Positions 36,857 through 45,538 are shown, counted from the stretch's first letter. The stretch is 64,000 nt of DNA from Winogradskyella sp046545555 (GCF_046545555.1 NZ_JBHZTH010000006.1:1-64000); one strand, 5' to 3'. Program-made: numbers and translations. Notes: a model not told the origin generated them from the sequence alone.

Positions 36857-36885
36857 AAAGACTTCTCTAAAATAGAGAAGTCTTT
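36857..36885 (-). terminator. Terminator of precursor peptide 3
   Basis: A 13-bp perfect stem (AAAGACTTCTCTA / TAGAGAAGTCTTT) with a 3-nt loop, 22 nt after the peptide 3 stop codon. Confidence 0.75.
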
Positions 36886-36907
36886 AAATTTTAAGATACT
36901 AGCTTAA

Positions 36908-37150
36908 TTAACGTGGTTCGTCCATGGCTTCTTCGTATTTTTTAAAAACGAACCAAGATGCCGAATCACAAGAGTTGCAACACCAATGATCACTGGCATC
37001 ATTTAACATTCCTTGTGCTTGAGAACTTGTTAAAAGATAACTCACTTCACCTGTCACTCCATTGTAATAAGCACAGCTACCAAAACCACCGAACACAGAT
37101 TTTTGTTCAGCTTTGTTTAAAGTTTTTCCTAGATTTAATAAATTTTTCAT
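36908..37150 (-). CDS. Secreted peptide precursor 3 (double-glycine leader, 4-Cys core)
   Basis: An 80-aa precursor. The leader (MKNLLNLGKTLNKAEQ...) differs from precursor 1 by a single residue and ends in VFGG. The predicted 58-aa core begins FGSCAYYNG, has four cysteines (one SC, then CCNSC) and a charged tail (KKYEEAMDEPR). The 5' element lies directly before the ATG, in the 82-nt gap after the HlyD gene. The core is not recognised. The leader identity suggests recent duplication followed by core replacement or divergence. Confidence 0.74.
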   Translation of the reverse strand: MKNLLNLGKTLNKAEQKSVFGGFGSCAYYNGVTGEVSYLLTSSQAQGMLNDASDHWCCNSCDSASWFVFKKYEEAMDEPR

Positions 37151-37230
37151 AATAAAAATATTTAAAAATTAAATTAACCTTAGTCATTTAAAGATCCCCA
37201 AGGGTTATGTCTGTTCCTAACGAGAGAATG
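37151..37230 (-). promoter_or_regulatory. Conserved 5' element, copy 3
   Basis: Stem 2 is kept: CCTTGG (37203-37198) with CTAAGG (37183-37178), one G-U. Stem 1 is the weakest of the four (AGACAT with GGATCT: three Watson-Crick pairs, one wobble, two mismatches). Loop lengths stay at 3 and 8 nt. Confidence 0.55.
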
Positions 37231-37232
37231 TT

Positions 37233-38525
37233 TTAGTTAGTAAATACACTTTTTAATTGGTAAAAAAAGCGTTCAATTAACCGTAAGTCTTCAGTGATTA
37301 TTTCTGCAGATCCACGCATTTCATATCTAAAAAGGATCTCTTTGTTATAAGATGTGATAAGTTTTGGAGGCAGTGCAACAGTAATAAGATAAAAACCATC
37401 TTCATCCGTCAGAAGTGAAATTGATTCAATTTCTCCTTTAATACTCCCAAATTCATTATCTGGATAATTTTCTAGTTTAATATTTACGGTTTGACCAGTC
37501 TTTATCTTTCCAGAGTTCTGCGCAGGCGTTTTAAGTTTAGCAATATAAGATGAGTTATACTCAGGTATGATTGTAAATAAAAGATCTCCTTGAGTTACAT
37601 TTTGATTTTTTACCCATAATTTTGAAAATGCCACGTTACCATTAATATCTGAAGTAATAGTATATATCTTCTCCCATTCTATTAGTGCTCTTTTAAGTTG
37701 GTTAAAAGATTGAATTACATTTTTAAGTAAGCTTATATCTTCTCTCGTTTTTTTTATTGAGGTGCTCACGGCATTAGTTTTGGTATTATTAATGGATTCT
37801 TTTATTTGAGAAATAGAAGCATCCATATTCGCATAATTTCTTTCAGCTTGGAGATAATTTAATTCTTTTGATTCTAAGGTTTGTTTCGCAATAACCCCTT
37901 TTTTATACAGTTCTTGTTGCCTTTCTAAATCCCTTTTTTGAAATGCTAATTCAGCGGTATTAATTTGTTTTTGCGCCCTAAGTGTTTTTAATCTCGCATA
38001 TAATTGCGTTTTAGAATATTGATTTCCACGTTGTTCATTACTAAATGGTTGATAGTCCTTATTTAATTGATATTCAATGTAACTATTTTCGAATAGAGCA
38101 TATTCAGATTCAATATCACCAAGAAATAAGATAGGGAGCTCATCAATTGGGAATTTAAAATTTCGATTGTTGAGTTTTATTGTATCAATTACAGATTTGA
38201 GTAGTAAAATATGTTCGAAATTCGCTGTGTTTTCAATGAGAGCTAATATTTCATTTTCTTTTATTAATGTGTTATCTGAGATTAATATCGAGTCTAATTT
38301 GCCTGAAATTCGAGCATACTTTTTTTGAGGTGGAAGCTTAGTCGTTATTTGAGCTTCCGCAGCTATTATATCTGGATATTTTATAAACCACGATAGCATA
38401 AAAAACATTAGGATGAGAATTAGGATAAGTATATTCCCGTATCTAATCATCCAATTAGGGACTGCCTCAAGAAGTTCTTGTACTTGCTCACTTCTAAGTT
38501 CTATGTGATCTTTATGATTATCCAT
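37233..38525 (-). CDS. HlyD family secretion periplasmic adaptor
   Basis: A 430-aa membrane-fusion protein that partners a peptidase-containing ABC exporter. One TM helix (about 30-50), a lipoyl-like half (GKLDSILISDNTLIKENEILALIEN), a long alpha-hairpin (about 150-270, rich in coiled-coil heptads) and the second lipoyl/beta-barrel part (NGNVAFSKLWVKNQNVTQGDLLFTI) follow the HlyD/bacteriocin pattern. Its start codon overlaps the exporter stop codon (TAATG), so the two are translated together. An outer-membrane TolC-like partner is not in the window. Confidence 0.9.
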   Translation of the reverse strand: MDNHKDHIELRSEQVQELLEAVPNWMIRYGNILILILILMFFMLSWFIKYPDIIAAEAQITTKLPPQKKYARISGKLDSILISDNTLIKENEILALIENTANFEHILLLKSVIDTIKLNNRNFKFPIDELPILFLGDIESEYALFENSYIEYQLNKDYQPFSNEQRGNQYSKTQLYARLKTLRAQKQINTAELAFQKRDLERQQELYKKGVIAKQTLESKELNYLQAERNYANMDASISQIKESINNTKTNAVSTSIKKTREDISLLKNVIQSFNQLKRALIEWEKIYTITSDINGNVAFSKLWVKNQNVTQGDLLFTIIPEYNSSYIAKLKTPAQNSGKIKTGQTVNIKLENYPDNEFGSIKGEIESISLLTDEDGFYLITVALPPKLITSYNKEILFRYEMRGSAEIITEDLRLIERFFYQLKSVFTN

Positions 38526-40714
38526 TATTTCCCAAGTTCTAGTTGATTCTTTACTAAGTTGTAGTAGTTCTTTTTATCTTTTATAAGTTGTTCATGGTTT
38601 CCTATTTCTACTATTTTTCCTTCATCTAAAACCACTATTTGATGAGCGTTCTTAACCGTACTCAGACGATGTGCAATTACAATGGCCGTTTTATCTTTAA
38701 AGAAGGTATTGAGCTTTTCCATAATTACTTTTTCGTTATTGGCATCTAAAGCGGAAGTGGCTTCATCAAAAAATAAGAATTTTGGATTTTTGTATACTGA
38801 CCTAGCGATAAATAAGCGTTGTTTCTGCCCAGTACTTAATCCATTACCTTCACTTCCAATTTTAGTATTATAACTTAATGGGAGATTATCTATATAATCT
38901 GAAATATTGGCTACGTCAATAGCGTGTTTTAAACGATCAATATCTATAATATCTTCTCCAACAGCAATGTTATTTGCGATAGTATCATTAAATATGTAGC
39001 CTTCTTGCATCACTACACCGCAATTGGCTCTCCAAGTTCTTTGAGATACATTATTTAGGTTAAAGTTGCCAACATGAATATCTCCATTATCTATTTCATA
39101 GAAACGGAGCAGTAGTTTCATTAATGTAGTTTTTCCACTTCCGCTTGTCCCTACAATGGCTGTCGTTTTATTGGCTGGAATATTTAATGATAAATTTTTG
39201 ATAACGGGTTCTATTCCACCTGTATACCTAAAAGAAACATTGTTAAGTTTTAGATCTGCTTGGTCTGGTATAGTTTTTATTTTTTGATCATCTGGTTTTT
39301 CTTCATCTTCCATGTTATGAATCTCACCAAGACGTTCAATAGATATTTTAGCATCTTGAACTTCGCGCATAAAATTAATAAGTTGCATTATAGGACCATT
39401 AAGCTGCCCTACCATATAACTAATAGCCATCATCATTCCTAAAGTAATTTCACCCTCTACAACTAAGGTTGCAGATAGGAATGTAATAAACATGTTCTTT
39501 AATTCATTTATAAGGTTAGAGCCAACACTTTGTGTTTGTTCTAGCGCTAAATTTTTTGATGCAATTTTAAATAATTTGGCCTGTACATATTCCCAGTTCC
39601 AGCGCATACGTCGTTCTGCATTATGCAGTTTAATTTCTTGCATCCCATTAATGAGCTCTATCACTTTACTTTGTTCTTCACTTACTTGTGAGAATCGTTT
39701 ATAGTCTAATTCCTTTCGTTTTTTGAAGAAAAATAAGACCCATACGATATATAGAATACTCCCAATAACAAAAACACCAAATATTTGTAGACTATAAAAG
39801 GCGAGTACAAAACTGAAGATGATGAGGTTAAAAAATGAAAATAGAATAGTTAAAGAAGATGTTGTTAATATACGTTCTATTCGTTTATGATCATTTATGC
39901 GTTGTAATAAATCACCTGTCATTCTTACATCAAAATAAGAGATAGGTAATTTCATTAATTTGATAAAGAAGTCTGAAATTAATGAGATATTAATACGGGT
40001 ACTAAGATGGAGTAAGATCCAACTTCTTATGATTTCTAATGTTGCTTTTCCTAAGAATAAGGCTAACTGTGCAAAAAGAATGAGGTAAATAAAGTTGAGG
40101 TCTTGGTTTTGTATACCAATATCTACAACGCTCTGTGTTAAAAACGGTAGTACTAATTGTAGTAAACTACCAGCAATTAATCCTATGACTAATTGAATGA
40201 TGAATTTTTTGTACTTAAATAAGTATTTAAATATAAAATGGAATCCAAACTTTTCTCCCTCATCAAATTCAGATTGATATAATTTTGGAGTAGGCTCAAT
40301 CATTAATGCAATACCTTCTTTGGTTTCTTCATTGGCATTTTCTCCAATCCAATGTTTTATAAAATCCTTTGTACTATATGTTATTAGACCATGAGCTGGG
40401 TCTGAGATATAAACTAAGTTCTTTTTAATTTTATAAAGAACAACATAGTGGTTATTATTCCAATGAATAATGCATGGTAATGGAGCTTCTCTTAGTTTTT
40501 TGAATGCTAATTTTATACCCAAAGAACGAAACCCAATTGATTCTGCAGCATCACTTATACCCATTAAACTACTACCTTCTCTTGTGGTTTCACTAAGTTG
40601 TCTTAGCGCTTGTGTATTAATGATTTTGCCATAGTGTTTAGCAATAATCTTAATACATGTTGGGCCACAATCTTTGGCTTCTGTTTGTTTATATGTTGGG
40701 AACTTTCTTTTCAA
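38525..40714 (-). CDS. Peptidase-containing ABC transporter (C39 leader peptidase, PCAT type)
   Basis: A 729-aa exporter that cleaves double-glycine leaders and exports the core. The C39 domain (1-130) has oxyanion Gln10, catalytic Cys16 (AKDCGPTC), His89 (HWNNNHYVVLY) and Asp105 (ISDPAHG). Six TM segments lie at about 165-440. The ATPase has Walker A GTSGSGKTT, the signature LSTGQKQRLFIARS and Walker B FLFFDEATSALD. The start must be TTG at 40714: no in-frame ATG lies between an upstream stop and the Cys box. A terminator precedes it, so it has its own transcript or depends on read-through. Coupled to HlyD downstream. Confidence 0.95.
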   Translation of the reverse strand: MKRKFPTYKQTEAKDCGPTCIKIIAKHYGKIINTQALRQLSETTREGSSLMGISDAAESIGFRSLGIKLAFKKLREAPLPCIIHWNNNHYVVLYKIKKNLVYISDPAHGLITYSTKDFIKHWIGENANEETKEGIALMIEPTPKLYQSEFDEGEKFGFHFIFKYLFKYKKFIIQLVIGLIAGSLLQLVLPFLTQSVVDIGIQNQDLNFIYLILFAQLALFLGKATLEIIRSWILLHLSTRINISLISDFFIKLMKLPISYFDVRMTGDLLQRINDHKRIERILTTSSLTILFSFFNLIIFSFVLAFYSLQIFGVFVIGSILYIVWVLFFFKKRKELDYKRFSQVSEEQSKVIELINGMQEIKLHNAERRMRWNWEYVQAKLFKIASKNLALEQTQSVGSNLINELKNMFITFLSATLVVEGEITLGMMMAISYMVGQLNGPIMQLINFMREVQDAKISIERLGEIHNMEDEEKPDDQKIKTIPDQADLKLNNVSFRYTGGIEPVIKNLSLNIPANKTTAIVGTSGSGKTTLMKLLLRFYEIDNGDIHVGNFNLNNVSQRTWRANCGVVMQEGYIFNDTIANNIAVGEDIIDIDRLKHAIDVANISDYIDNLPLSYNTKIGSEGNGLSTGQKQRLFIARSVYKNPKFLFFDEATSALDANNEKVIMEKLNTFFKDKTAIVIAHRLSTVKNAHQIVVLDEGKIVEIGNHEQLIKDKKNYYNLVKNQLELGK

Positions 40715-40738
40715 GTATAAAATAATTTATGTTTGAGA

Positions 40739-40766
40739 ATTGAGCCTCTTTAAAATGAGGCTCAAT
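40739..40766 (-). terminator. Terminator of precursor peptide 4
   Basis: A 10-bp stem (ATTGAGCCTC / GAGGCTCAAT) with an 8-nt loop lies between peptide 4 and the exporter gene, limiting read-through into the exporter. Confidence 0.7.
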
Positions 40767-40794
40767 AATTAGAGTGGTAAAAATTCAATTTGTT

Positions 40795-40977
40795 TTACCA
40801 ATTCCAAACAAAGCTGAAGTCATCATTATCACAATAACCACCTGCTCCTTGGTATTCACATCTTCCATACTCGTTTAAGCAATAAGGTGCCATGCACACT
40901 TTACCACCAAATGATCCATTAATGTTTTTCAATTCTTCTTTTTTTAGGATTGTTCCTAAGTTTTTTAAATTTTTCAT
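40795..40977 (-). CDS. Secreted peptide precursor 4 (divergent leader ending NGS, 4-Cys core)
   Basis: A 60-aa precursor. Its leader (MKNLKNLGTILKKEELKNIN) shares the framework of the others but is more diverged and ends in Gly-Ser in place of Gly-Gly; a GG also occurs three residues later (SFGG). The predicted core of about 35-38 aa has four cysteines (VC, YC, RC, YC) and ends in aromatic DDFSFVWNW. It lies between the VKOR protein and the exporter, bounded by terminators on both sides. It carries the fourth copy of the 5' element. Confidence 0.72.
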   Translation of the reverse strand: MKNLKNLGTILKKEELKNINGSFGGKVCMAPYCLNEYGRCEYQGAGGYCDNDDFSFVWNW

Positions 40978-41060
40978 AATAAATTATTTATAAAAATTAA
41001 ATTTGCCGTGAACATTTAGAGACACTCACAGATTGTGTCTATTCTTCGCGAGAGAATATT
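40978..41060 (-). promoter_or_regulatory. Conserved 5' element, copy 4 (most diverged, compensatory changes)
   Basis: Stem 1 AGACAC (41040-41035) with GTGTCT (41025-41020) is perfect. Stem 2 is CTGTGA (41031-41026) with TCACGG (41011-41006): six pairs, although four of the twelve bases differ from copy 1. Loops are again 3 and 8 nt. The VKOR terminator lies only 9 nt upstream. Confidence 0.62.
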
Positions 41061-41068
41061 GTTCAATG

Positions 41069-41092
41069 CAAAGCCCTTTAATTAGGGCTTTG
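41069..41092 (-). terminator. Terminator of the VKOR-thioredoxin gene
   Basis: A 9-bp perfect stem (CAAAGCCCT / AGGGCTTTG) with a 6-nt loop, 3 nt after the stop codon. Confidence 0.7.
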
Positions 41093-41095
41093 TCA

Positions 41096-42757
41096 TTATC
41101 TATTTTGAGCTTTTACAAAAGGAATACTGTAATTGTTTGTGTCAAATTGCTCCATTAAATCGTCAATAAAGTAGATGAGATCACTTCGGTCATAGGTTTT
41201 TGGGTAGGACTGACCGTTAATAAGGATTTCTGGAGTAAAGTTTATGGCGTTTTCGGCACACCAATTAGAGGTGGCTTTTAGAGCGGGTATGTAAGCTTTT
41301 GGATTAGAGCAAGGGCTCCACTTTTTTAACCAATTTTCAGGGGTGTAATTGGTATAAATCTCATTCATAGCTTCCAAGCATTTATCCTGGCCTTCATTAT
41401 TATGAAGCTCAAGCAGTTTTGTCGTTATTTTAAAAGCGGAGTCTTCTTCATCTTTTGGACTAATACTAAATCGAATGGTTAATTTGATATCGTTAGCATA
41501 TTGTTTTAAAATTTGATAAGCTAAACCATGTGCTGCTTTACAGTGACCACACATTGGGTTTGAAATTAAAACAATATGAAAATTGCTATTTGTATTACCA
41601 AAAATAATTTCTTGCACATCATCAATTTCTGTTTTAATGATTTTAGACTTATTTAATTGGTCGCTAAAAAGCTCGAAATTTCTTTTGAATTTAAAATGTT
41701 TAAGCTTAATCTCCTGAAGTCCTTTATTATCTTTGTAGTATTTCGACGCTATTAACCAAAAAGCACTTACGCTAGTAAACGTAAGTGCAGTAATAAAGAT
41801 TGATGTTATTGTATAGTTCGGTGAAAAATAAGCTATAGACAATCCAGCTTGCATCCACATAATGCCTACAATGCATAAACATAGAAAGCACCATTTCTTT
41901 ATAACGACAGACTGGTAGTAAATAGAATATAATGTTATAGGTAACGCAATTAGGCTAATCAGTTTAGGTATAAAAATTGAACTATTGGCTGTTGCGAAAA
42001 TGAGCGTTGTTAAAGCAATACCAATAAAATAGATTAAACTACAGTCACTAAGTTTTATATTACCATATAATGTTGCTCCTTTGGATGTTAAGACGGCGTT
42101 ACAATTCTTTTTTTCTGTTGGATGAGAACAGAATGCATTACCTAATAAAGTAGATTCTCCTTGTTCTTGTTTCAAAATTGTAGCGGCAACGTAGACTCCT
42201 AACGCAGATAAAATTAGAAAACCATAGGTTTCTATATCTAAACTAAGACTTATAAGTGTTGAGACTAATAATACAGCTGAAGCAAATTTTAGTCCTTTTG
42301 ATAAATAAGAAGTTTTGACATTTATATTGTTTTCGAGTTGCGACTCATCCTTATCGACTGCTAAAATAATGCCAGTAAATGAATCTAAAAAAGTAGATAT
42401 TGAAACTGTCTTTTTATCATTTGGGTCAAAGATTAATTTATACTGATTTCTTTCTTTTTTAACTATAACAAATTGCTTTTGTGAATCAATATTGACCTGA
42501 GCTAAAAATGTATCTGGGAGTTGTTTTAATGTATCTAAAGTTATCGGAACATCTAATGCCAAATTCTCAATATTGAAATGGTCTAGTACTCCTGTAATTG
42601 AATGTAAACTTGGATAGGTTGGATGGCTTTTAATCTGAAAAGTTAACTCATTAGAATCAACGTTTATGCTATTGTACTTTAGTAATTGTTGTACTTGGTA
42701 ACTAAGTGCGTCTTTCACAGTAAAGAGGGTTTTTATTTCTCTTCTGTTCAACTCCAT
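41096..42757 (-). CDS. Degenerate C39-like / vitamin K epoxide reductase / thioredoxin fusion
   Basis: A 553-aa membrane protein likely to make disulfide bonds. Residues 1-145 resemble a C39 peptidase fold (HPTYPSLHSITGVLDHFNIE ... FDPNDKK ... FLDSFTGIILA) but lack the catalytic Cys and His. A VKOR domain with several TM helices (about 150-350) contains CX2C at Cys290/Cys293 (KKWCFLC) and a second Cys pair (KKNCNAV...SDCSLI). A DsbA/thioredoxin-like domain (about 365-553) has CGHC at Cys403/Cys406. VKOR reoxidises the thioredoxin partner (family knowledge). Its place beside Cys-rich exported peptides suggests it oxidises them; the inactive C39 part might bind their leaders. Confidence 0.87.
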   Translation of the reverse strand: MELNRREIKTLFTVKDALSYQVQQLLKYNSINVDSNELTFQIKSHPTYPSLHSITGVLDHFNIENLALDVPITLDTLKQLPDTFLAQVNIDSQKQFVIVKKERNQYKLIFDPNDKKTVSISTFLDSFTGIILAVDKDESQLENNINVKTSYLSKGLKFASAVLLVSTLISLSLDIETYGFLILSALGVYVAATILKQEQGESTLLGNAFCSHPTEKKNCNAVLTSKGATLYGNIKLSDCSLIYFIGIALTTLIFATANSSIFIPKLISLIALPITLYSIYYQSVVIKKWCFLCLCIVGIMWMQAGLSIAYFSPNYTITSIFITALTFTSVSAFWLIASKYYKDNKGLQEIKLKHFKFKRNFELFSDQLNKSKIIKTEIDDVQEIIFGNTNSNFHIVLISNPMCGHCKAAHGLAYQILKQYANDIKLTIRFSISPKDEEDSAFKITTKLLELHNNEGQDKCLEAMNEIYTNYTPENWLKKWSPCSNPKAYIPALKATSNWCAENAINFTPEILINGQSYPKTYDRSDLIYFIDDLMEQFDTNNYSIPFVKAQNR

Positions 42758-42780
42758 TGGTATTTGTTACCCTAAATATT

Positions 42781-45525
42781 TTATTTTTTTCTTCGAAGGA
42801 ATAAAATAACTACTACTAAAACTATAAAACCAAAAATAAAATAATAATAATATATCGAGAAATTACTTTCTAGCTTTAGTGCCCTTGTATCACCAATTAA
42901 TACAAATGACGCCCAGTAGTATGGAGAGGATTGACTTAATGAATTTGCTTCTATATAACTTAATTTAGCGTTATGTAGTGCCAATGATTTGTTCTGACCT
43001 TGCTTTAGGTTTGTATAGAATGATTTTACGATGTCTAAAGTAGCTTTGTCATTTACTTCCCAGAGTGTAGGCATAACACTATGAGAACCAGAGTTAAAAA
43101 AGCTTCTTGATAAACTCATTACACCTTCACCATGATGTAGTTCTCCAAGAGACGTGTTACAAGCACTTAAAACAACTAACTCAGCTGAGTTTTTTAAACT
43201 ATAAATATCCTCTAAATTTACTTTTTTATCATAAAATGAAATCCAAGGACTTATACTATCATTTGCATTCGCATGAGAAGCAATATGTATAATCTTATGA
43301 TTATTACTTTCTTTAAAAAAAATATCTTCAGTAGCATACTCATTTAAAAGAGTCTTAGCTTTAAAATTACTATTAATAAATTCTAATTCATCTTTTGTAT
43401 GTGGCAATGATGTTAGTTTAGAAGGAAACTTAATAGGTGCAAAAGCTATTATGTTATTAGTGTTCTTTCTTATTACCTTTTTGTTTTCACTTAAAAATGA
43501 TAATGAATACGAATAGTTTATTTGATTGCTATAGATTAGGTAATTTAAATTTTTATTTGAAGTAGTAAGTGACTCAAATGGGATATTTTGTAAATAATAA
43601 TCTGGCACTATTGTTAATATCTTATCTTTTAATAAAGGTTCAATTTGATCTGGAAATAGTGATTTATATATTTTGTAAGAAACCCCTTTAAAATGCTCTA
43701 TAGACGCCTTGTCATTAAAGGGTGAGTCAATAAGATTACGATATTCGATTACTAAGTTTTTAAGTTCTTCAGTGTCTTTTATTTCAAAAAGAGTGGTATT
43801 GGAGGATGTAATAATAAGGCCATACCCTTCTTCATCTTTATCTTGATGTATTATGTATTCTATGTAGGCATTGTTGTCTTTTAAGAATTCGTTTTTAAAT
43901 GTATCAAAATTTATAACCTCAGCAGGTTGAAGTGTTTTAAAATAAAACTTGTAATCTGCATCTAACGAATTTATATATAATTTATAATCGTCTTTTGCTA
44001 GAAGAAGTTGACTTTGAGTAGTATTTGCACTAGTATCAATAGAGCGTTTTTCTAGATCATTAATGTTATTTTTTAATTCTTGTTCACGTTCAAGTATAGT
44101 CTTTGGAATATTGGAATTATTTTTGGTAATTTTTAATGTTACGTCTTCGAGAAGGAGTAATGCTTTATTCTTTTCTATAAAGTAGAAGGCTTTTTCCGCA
44201 TCATTTAAAAGATAGCAAACTTCAGTTGCTTTTAGATAGATGCCAGAGGCCGTTTTTCGCCAGAACAACTTTGATCTTTTATCTGTGTTTTCTATACGAG
44301 TTTCATCAGCTAAAAAATCTGCCAGCTCTAAGGTGTTAAAAACATTAATTTGATATTCTTCTTTATTTGGGTTTTCTTCAATTAGTTTTATCCAAATATT
44401 AGCTTTATCTACAAGAGCTGATATTAATTGAAATTTTGTATCAGAATTACTTAGGTCTAATTTTGAAGGTAGGTTTTTTACATCAGTAGTATCTAAATTC
44501 ACTAATAAAGATATTGATTTTTGAATGTGAAAAAACGATTTAGTATAATTACCAAAATGTATATGGTGTTTACTTAAATTTCTATGTACTTGAGATTCTA
44601 CAAATGGATTTGAAACATAGGCTAAGGCTTTTTCAAAATAGAATTGAGCTTCCATTTTTTCTTCTTTACGATATAATACACCCAAATCATTATAAGTCCT
44701 ATTCAATAGCTCAGAATCTTTCAACTCTAAGGCAATCTTTAATGCTTTTTCTAGATTTTGTTTTCCATTTTTAAAATCATAATCTAAACGGTCTATATAC
44801 AAATTACCTAACTGATTATACAGGGAATGAAAATAGCGATTATCAATAGTTATATTTGACTTAATAGAATCGGCTTTAGTGATGACTTTGATAAGTGTAT
44901 TTACACCTTCTCGAAGGCTTTTAGGGGAATTAATTAATTTACATGCTTGAGCTATACCAAGCGCACTTTTTATTATGTAATCATAATCATCTTGGTCTTC
45001 TGCTATTGTCTGACTTAGCATGTAGTAGTCTTTTGATAAATGATATTGATCTGTAATAAAATATATTTCAGCAATATCATATGCACCTCTTAATACATAT
45101 AAATCTTGTTTTTTATATGTCAATAATTTTTTGAATGTTGCTAAGGCATCATTTAAATTATTGTTTGAAAACTGATAATAACCTAAACCGTATATATTCC
45201 GTTTAAAAAGACTCTTATTATCATAGTTTATAGAATCCATAAGTGCTAAATTCTTTTTGCACAGTTCTATTGCTTTATTTGCCCAATCCCAACCTTGTTG
45301 CCATTGCCATCGAGTAATCTCAAAAGAGTCTTCTATTAAGAAATCTAATTGATTCTCACGTTTATGCTTTTTAAGTAATTTTTGAAATTCAATATCTTTT
45401 TCATTAGCAGTTAGCACAGAATCCTTGCTAATTTGATTGAACTCTGGTGATGTGTTTTGCGAAAAGCAATTTAAACAACATAAAACAAACAATGCAAATA
45501 GTAATCTAATAAAAAGATCTTTCAT
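42781..45525 (-). CDS. Membrane-anchored TPR-CHAT domain protein
   Basis: A 914-aa protein with a signal peptide (about 1-23), TPR-like helical repeats (about 60-420), a linker coiled coil (about 440-500) and a CHAT caspase-like domain (about 550-880). The expected catalytic pair is present: His751 in IHIASHAN and Cys789 in LSACNTSLGE. A C-terminal TM helix (about 889-908) ends in RRKK. This type I topology puts the protease domain outside the cytoplasm. It lies 23 nt upstream of the VKOR gene and downstream of a lipoprotein gene. Sigma and TPR genes are divergent nearby. Target unknown. Confidence 0.87.
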   Translation of the reverse strand: MKDLFIRLLFALFVLCCLNCFSQNTSPEFNQISKDSVLTANEKDIEFQKLLKKHKRENQLDFLIEDSFEITRWQWQQGWDWANKAIELCKKNLALMDSINYDNKSLFKRNIYGLGYYQFSNNNLNDALATFKKLLTYKKQDLYVLRGAYDIAEIYFITDQYHLSKDYYMLSQTIAEDQDDYDYIIKSALGIAQACKLINSPKSLREGVNTLIKVITKADSIKSNITIDNRYFHSLYNQLGNLYIDRLDYDFKNGKQNLEKALKIALELKDSELLNRTYNDLGVLYRKEEKMEAQFYFEKALAYVSNPFVESQVHRNLSKHHIHFGNYTKSFFHIQKSISLLVNLDTTDVKNLPSKLDLSNSDTKFQLISALVDKANIWIKLIEENPNKEEYQINVFNTLELADFLADETRIENTDKRSKLFWRKTASGIYLKATEVCYLLNDAEKAFYFIEKNKALLLLEDVTLKITKNNSNIPKTILEREQELKNNINDLEKRSIDTSANTTQSQLLLAKDDYKLYINSLDADYKFYFKTLQPAEVINFDTFKNEFLKDNNAYIEYIIHQDKDEEGYGLIITSSNTTLFEIKDTEELKNLVIEYRNLIDSPFNDKASIEHFKGVSYKIYKSLFPDQIEPLLKDKILTIVPDYYLQNIPFESLTTSNKNLNYLIYSNQINYSYSLSFLSENKKVIRKNTNNIIAFAPIKFPSKLTSLPHTKDELEFINSNFKAKTLLNEYATEDIFFKESNNHKIIHIASHANANDSISPWISFYDKKVNLEDIYSLKNSAELVVLSACNTSLGELHHGEGVMSLSRSFFNSGSHSVMPTLWEVNDKATLDIVKSFYTNLKQGQNKSLALHNAKLSYIEANSLSQSSPYYWASFVLIGDTRALKLESNFSIYYYYFIFGFIVLVVVILFLRRKK

Positions 45526-45538
45526 ATTATAAATATAA

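Noticed and set aside
38525..40714. Exporter as an RTX-type (HlyB) toxin transporter
   Set aside because: HlyB-type C39-like domains lack the catalytic Cys. Here Cys16, His89 and Asp105 are all present and double-glycine precursors are adjacent.
36351..41060. Repeated elements as a CRISPR array or mobile repeats
   Set aside because: The four copies are separated by genes at irregular distances, always end at a peptide ATG, all face the same way, and no cas gene is present.
43107..43292. Small plus-strand open frame inside the CHAT gene
   Set aside because: It is antisense to the CHAT catalytic region, whose His and Cys motifs are conserved, and has no promoter or recognisable product.
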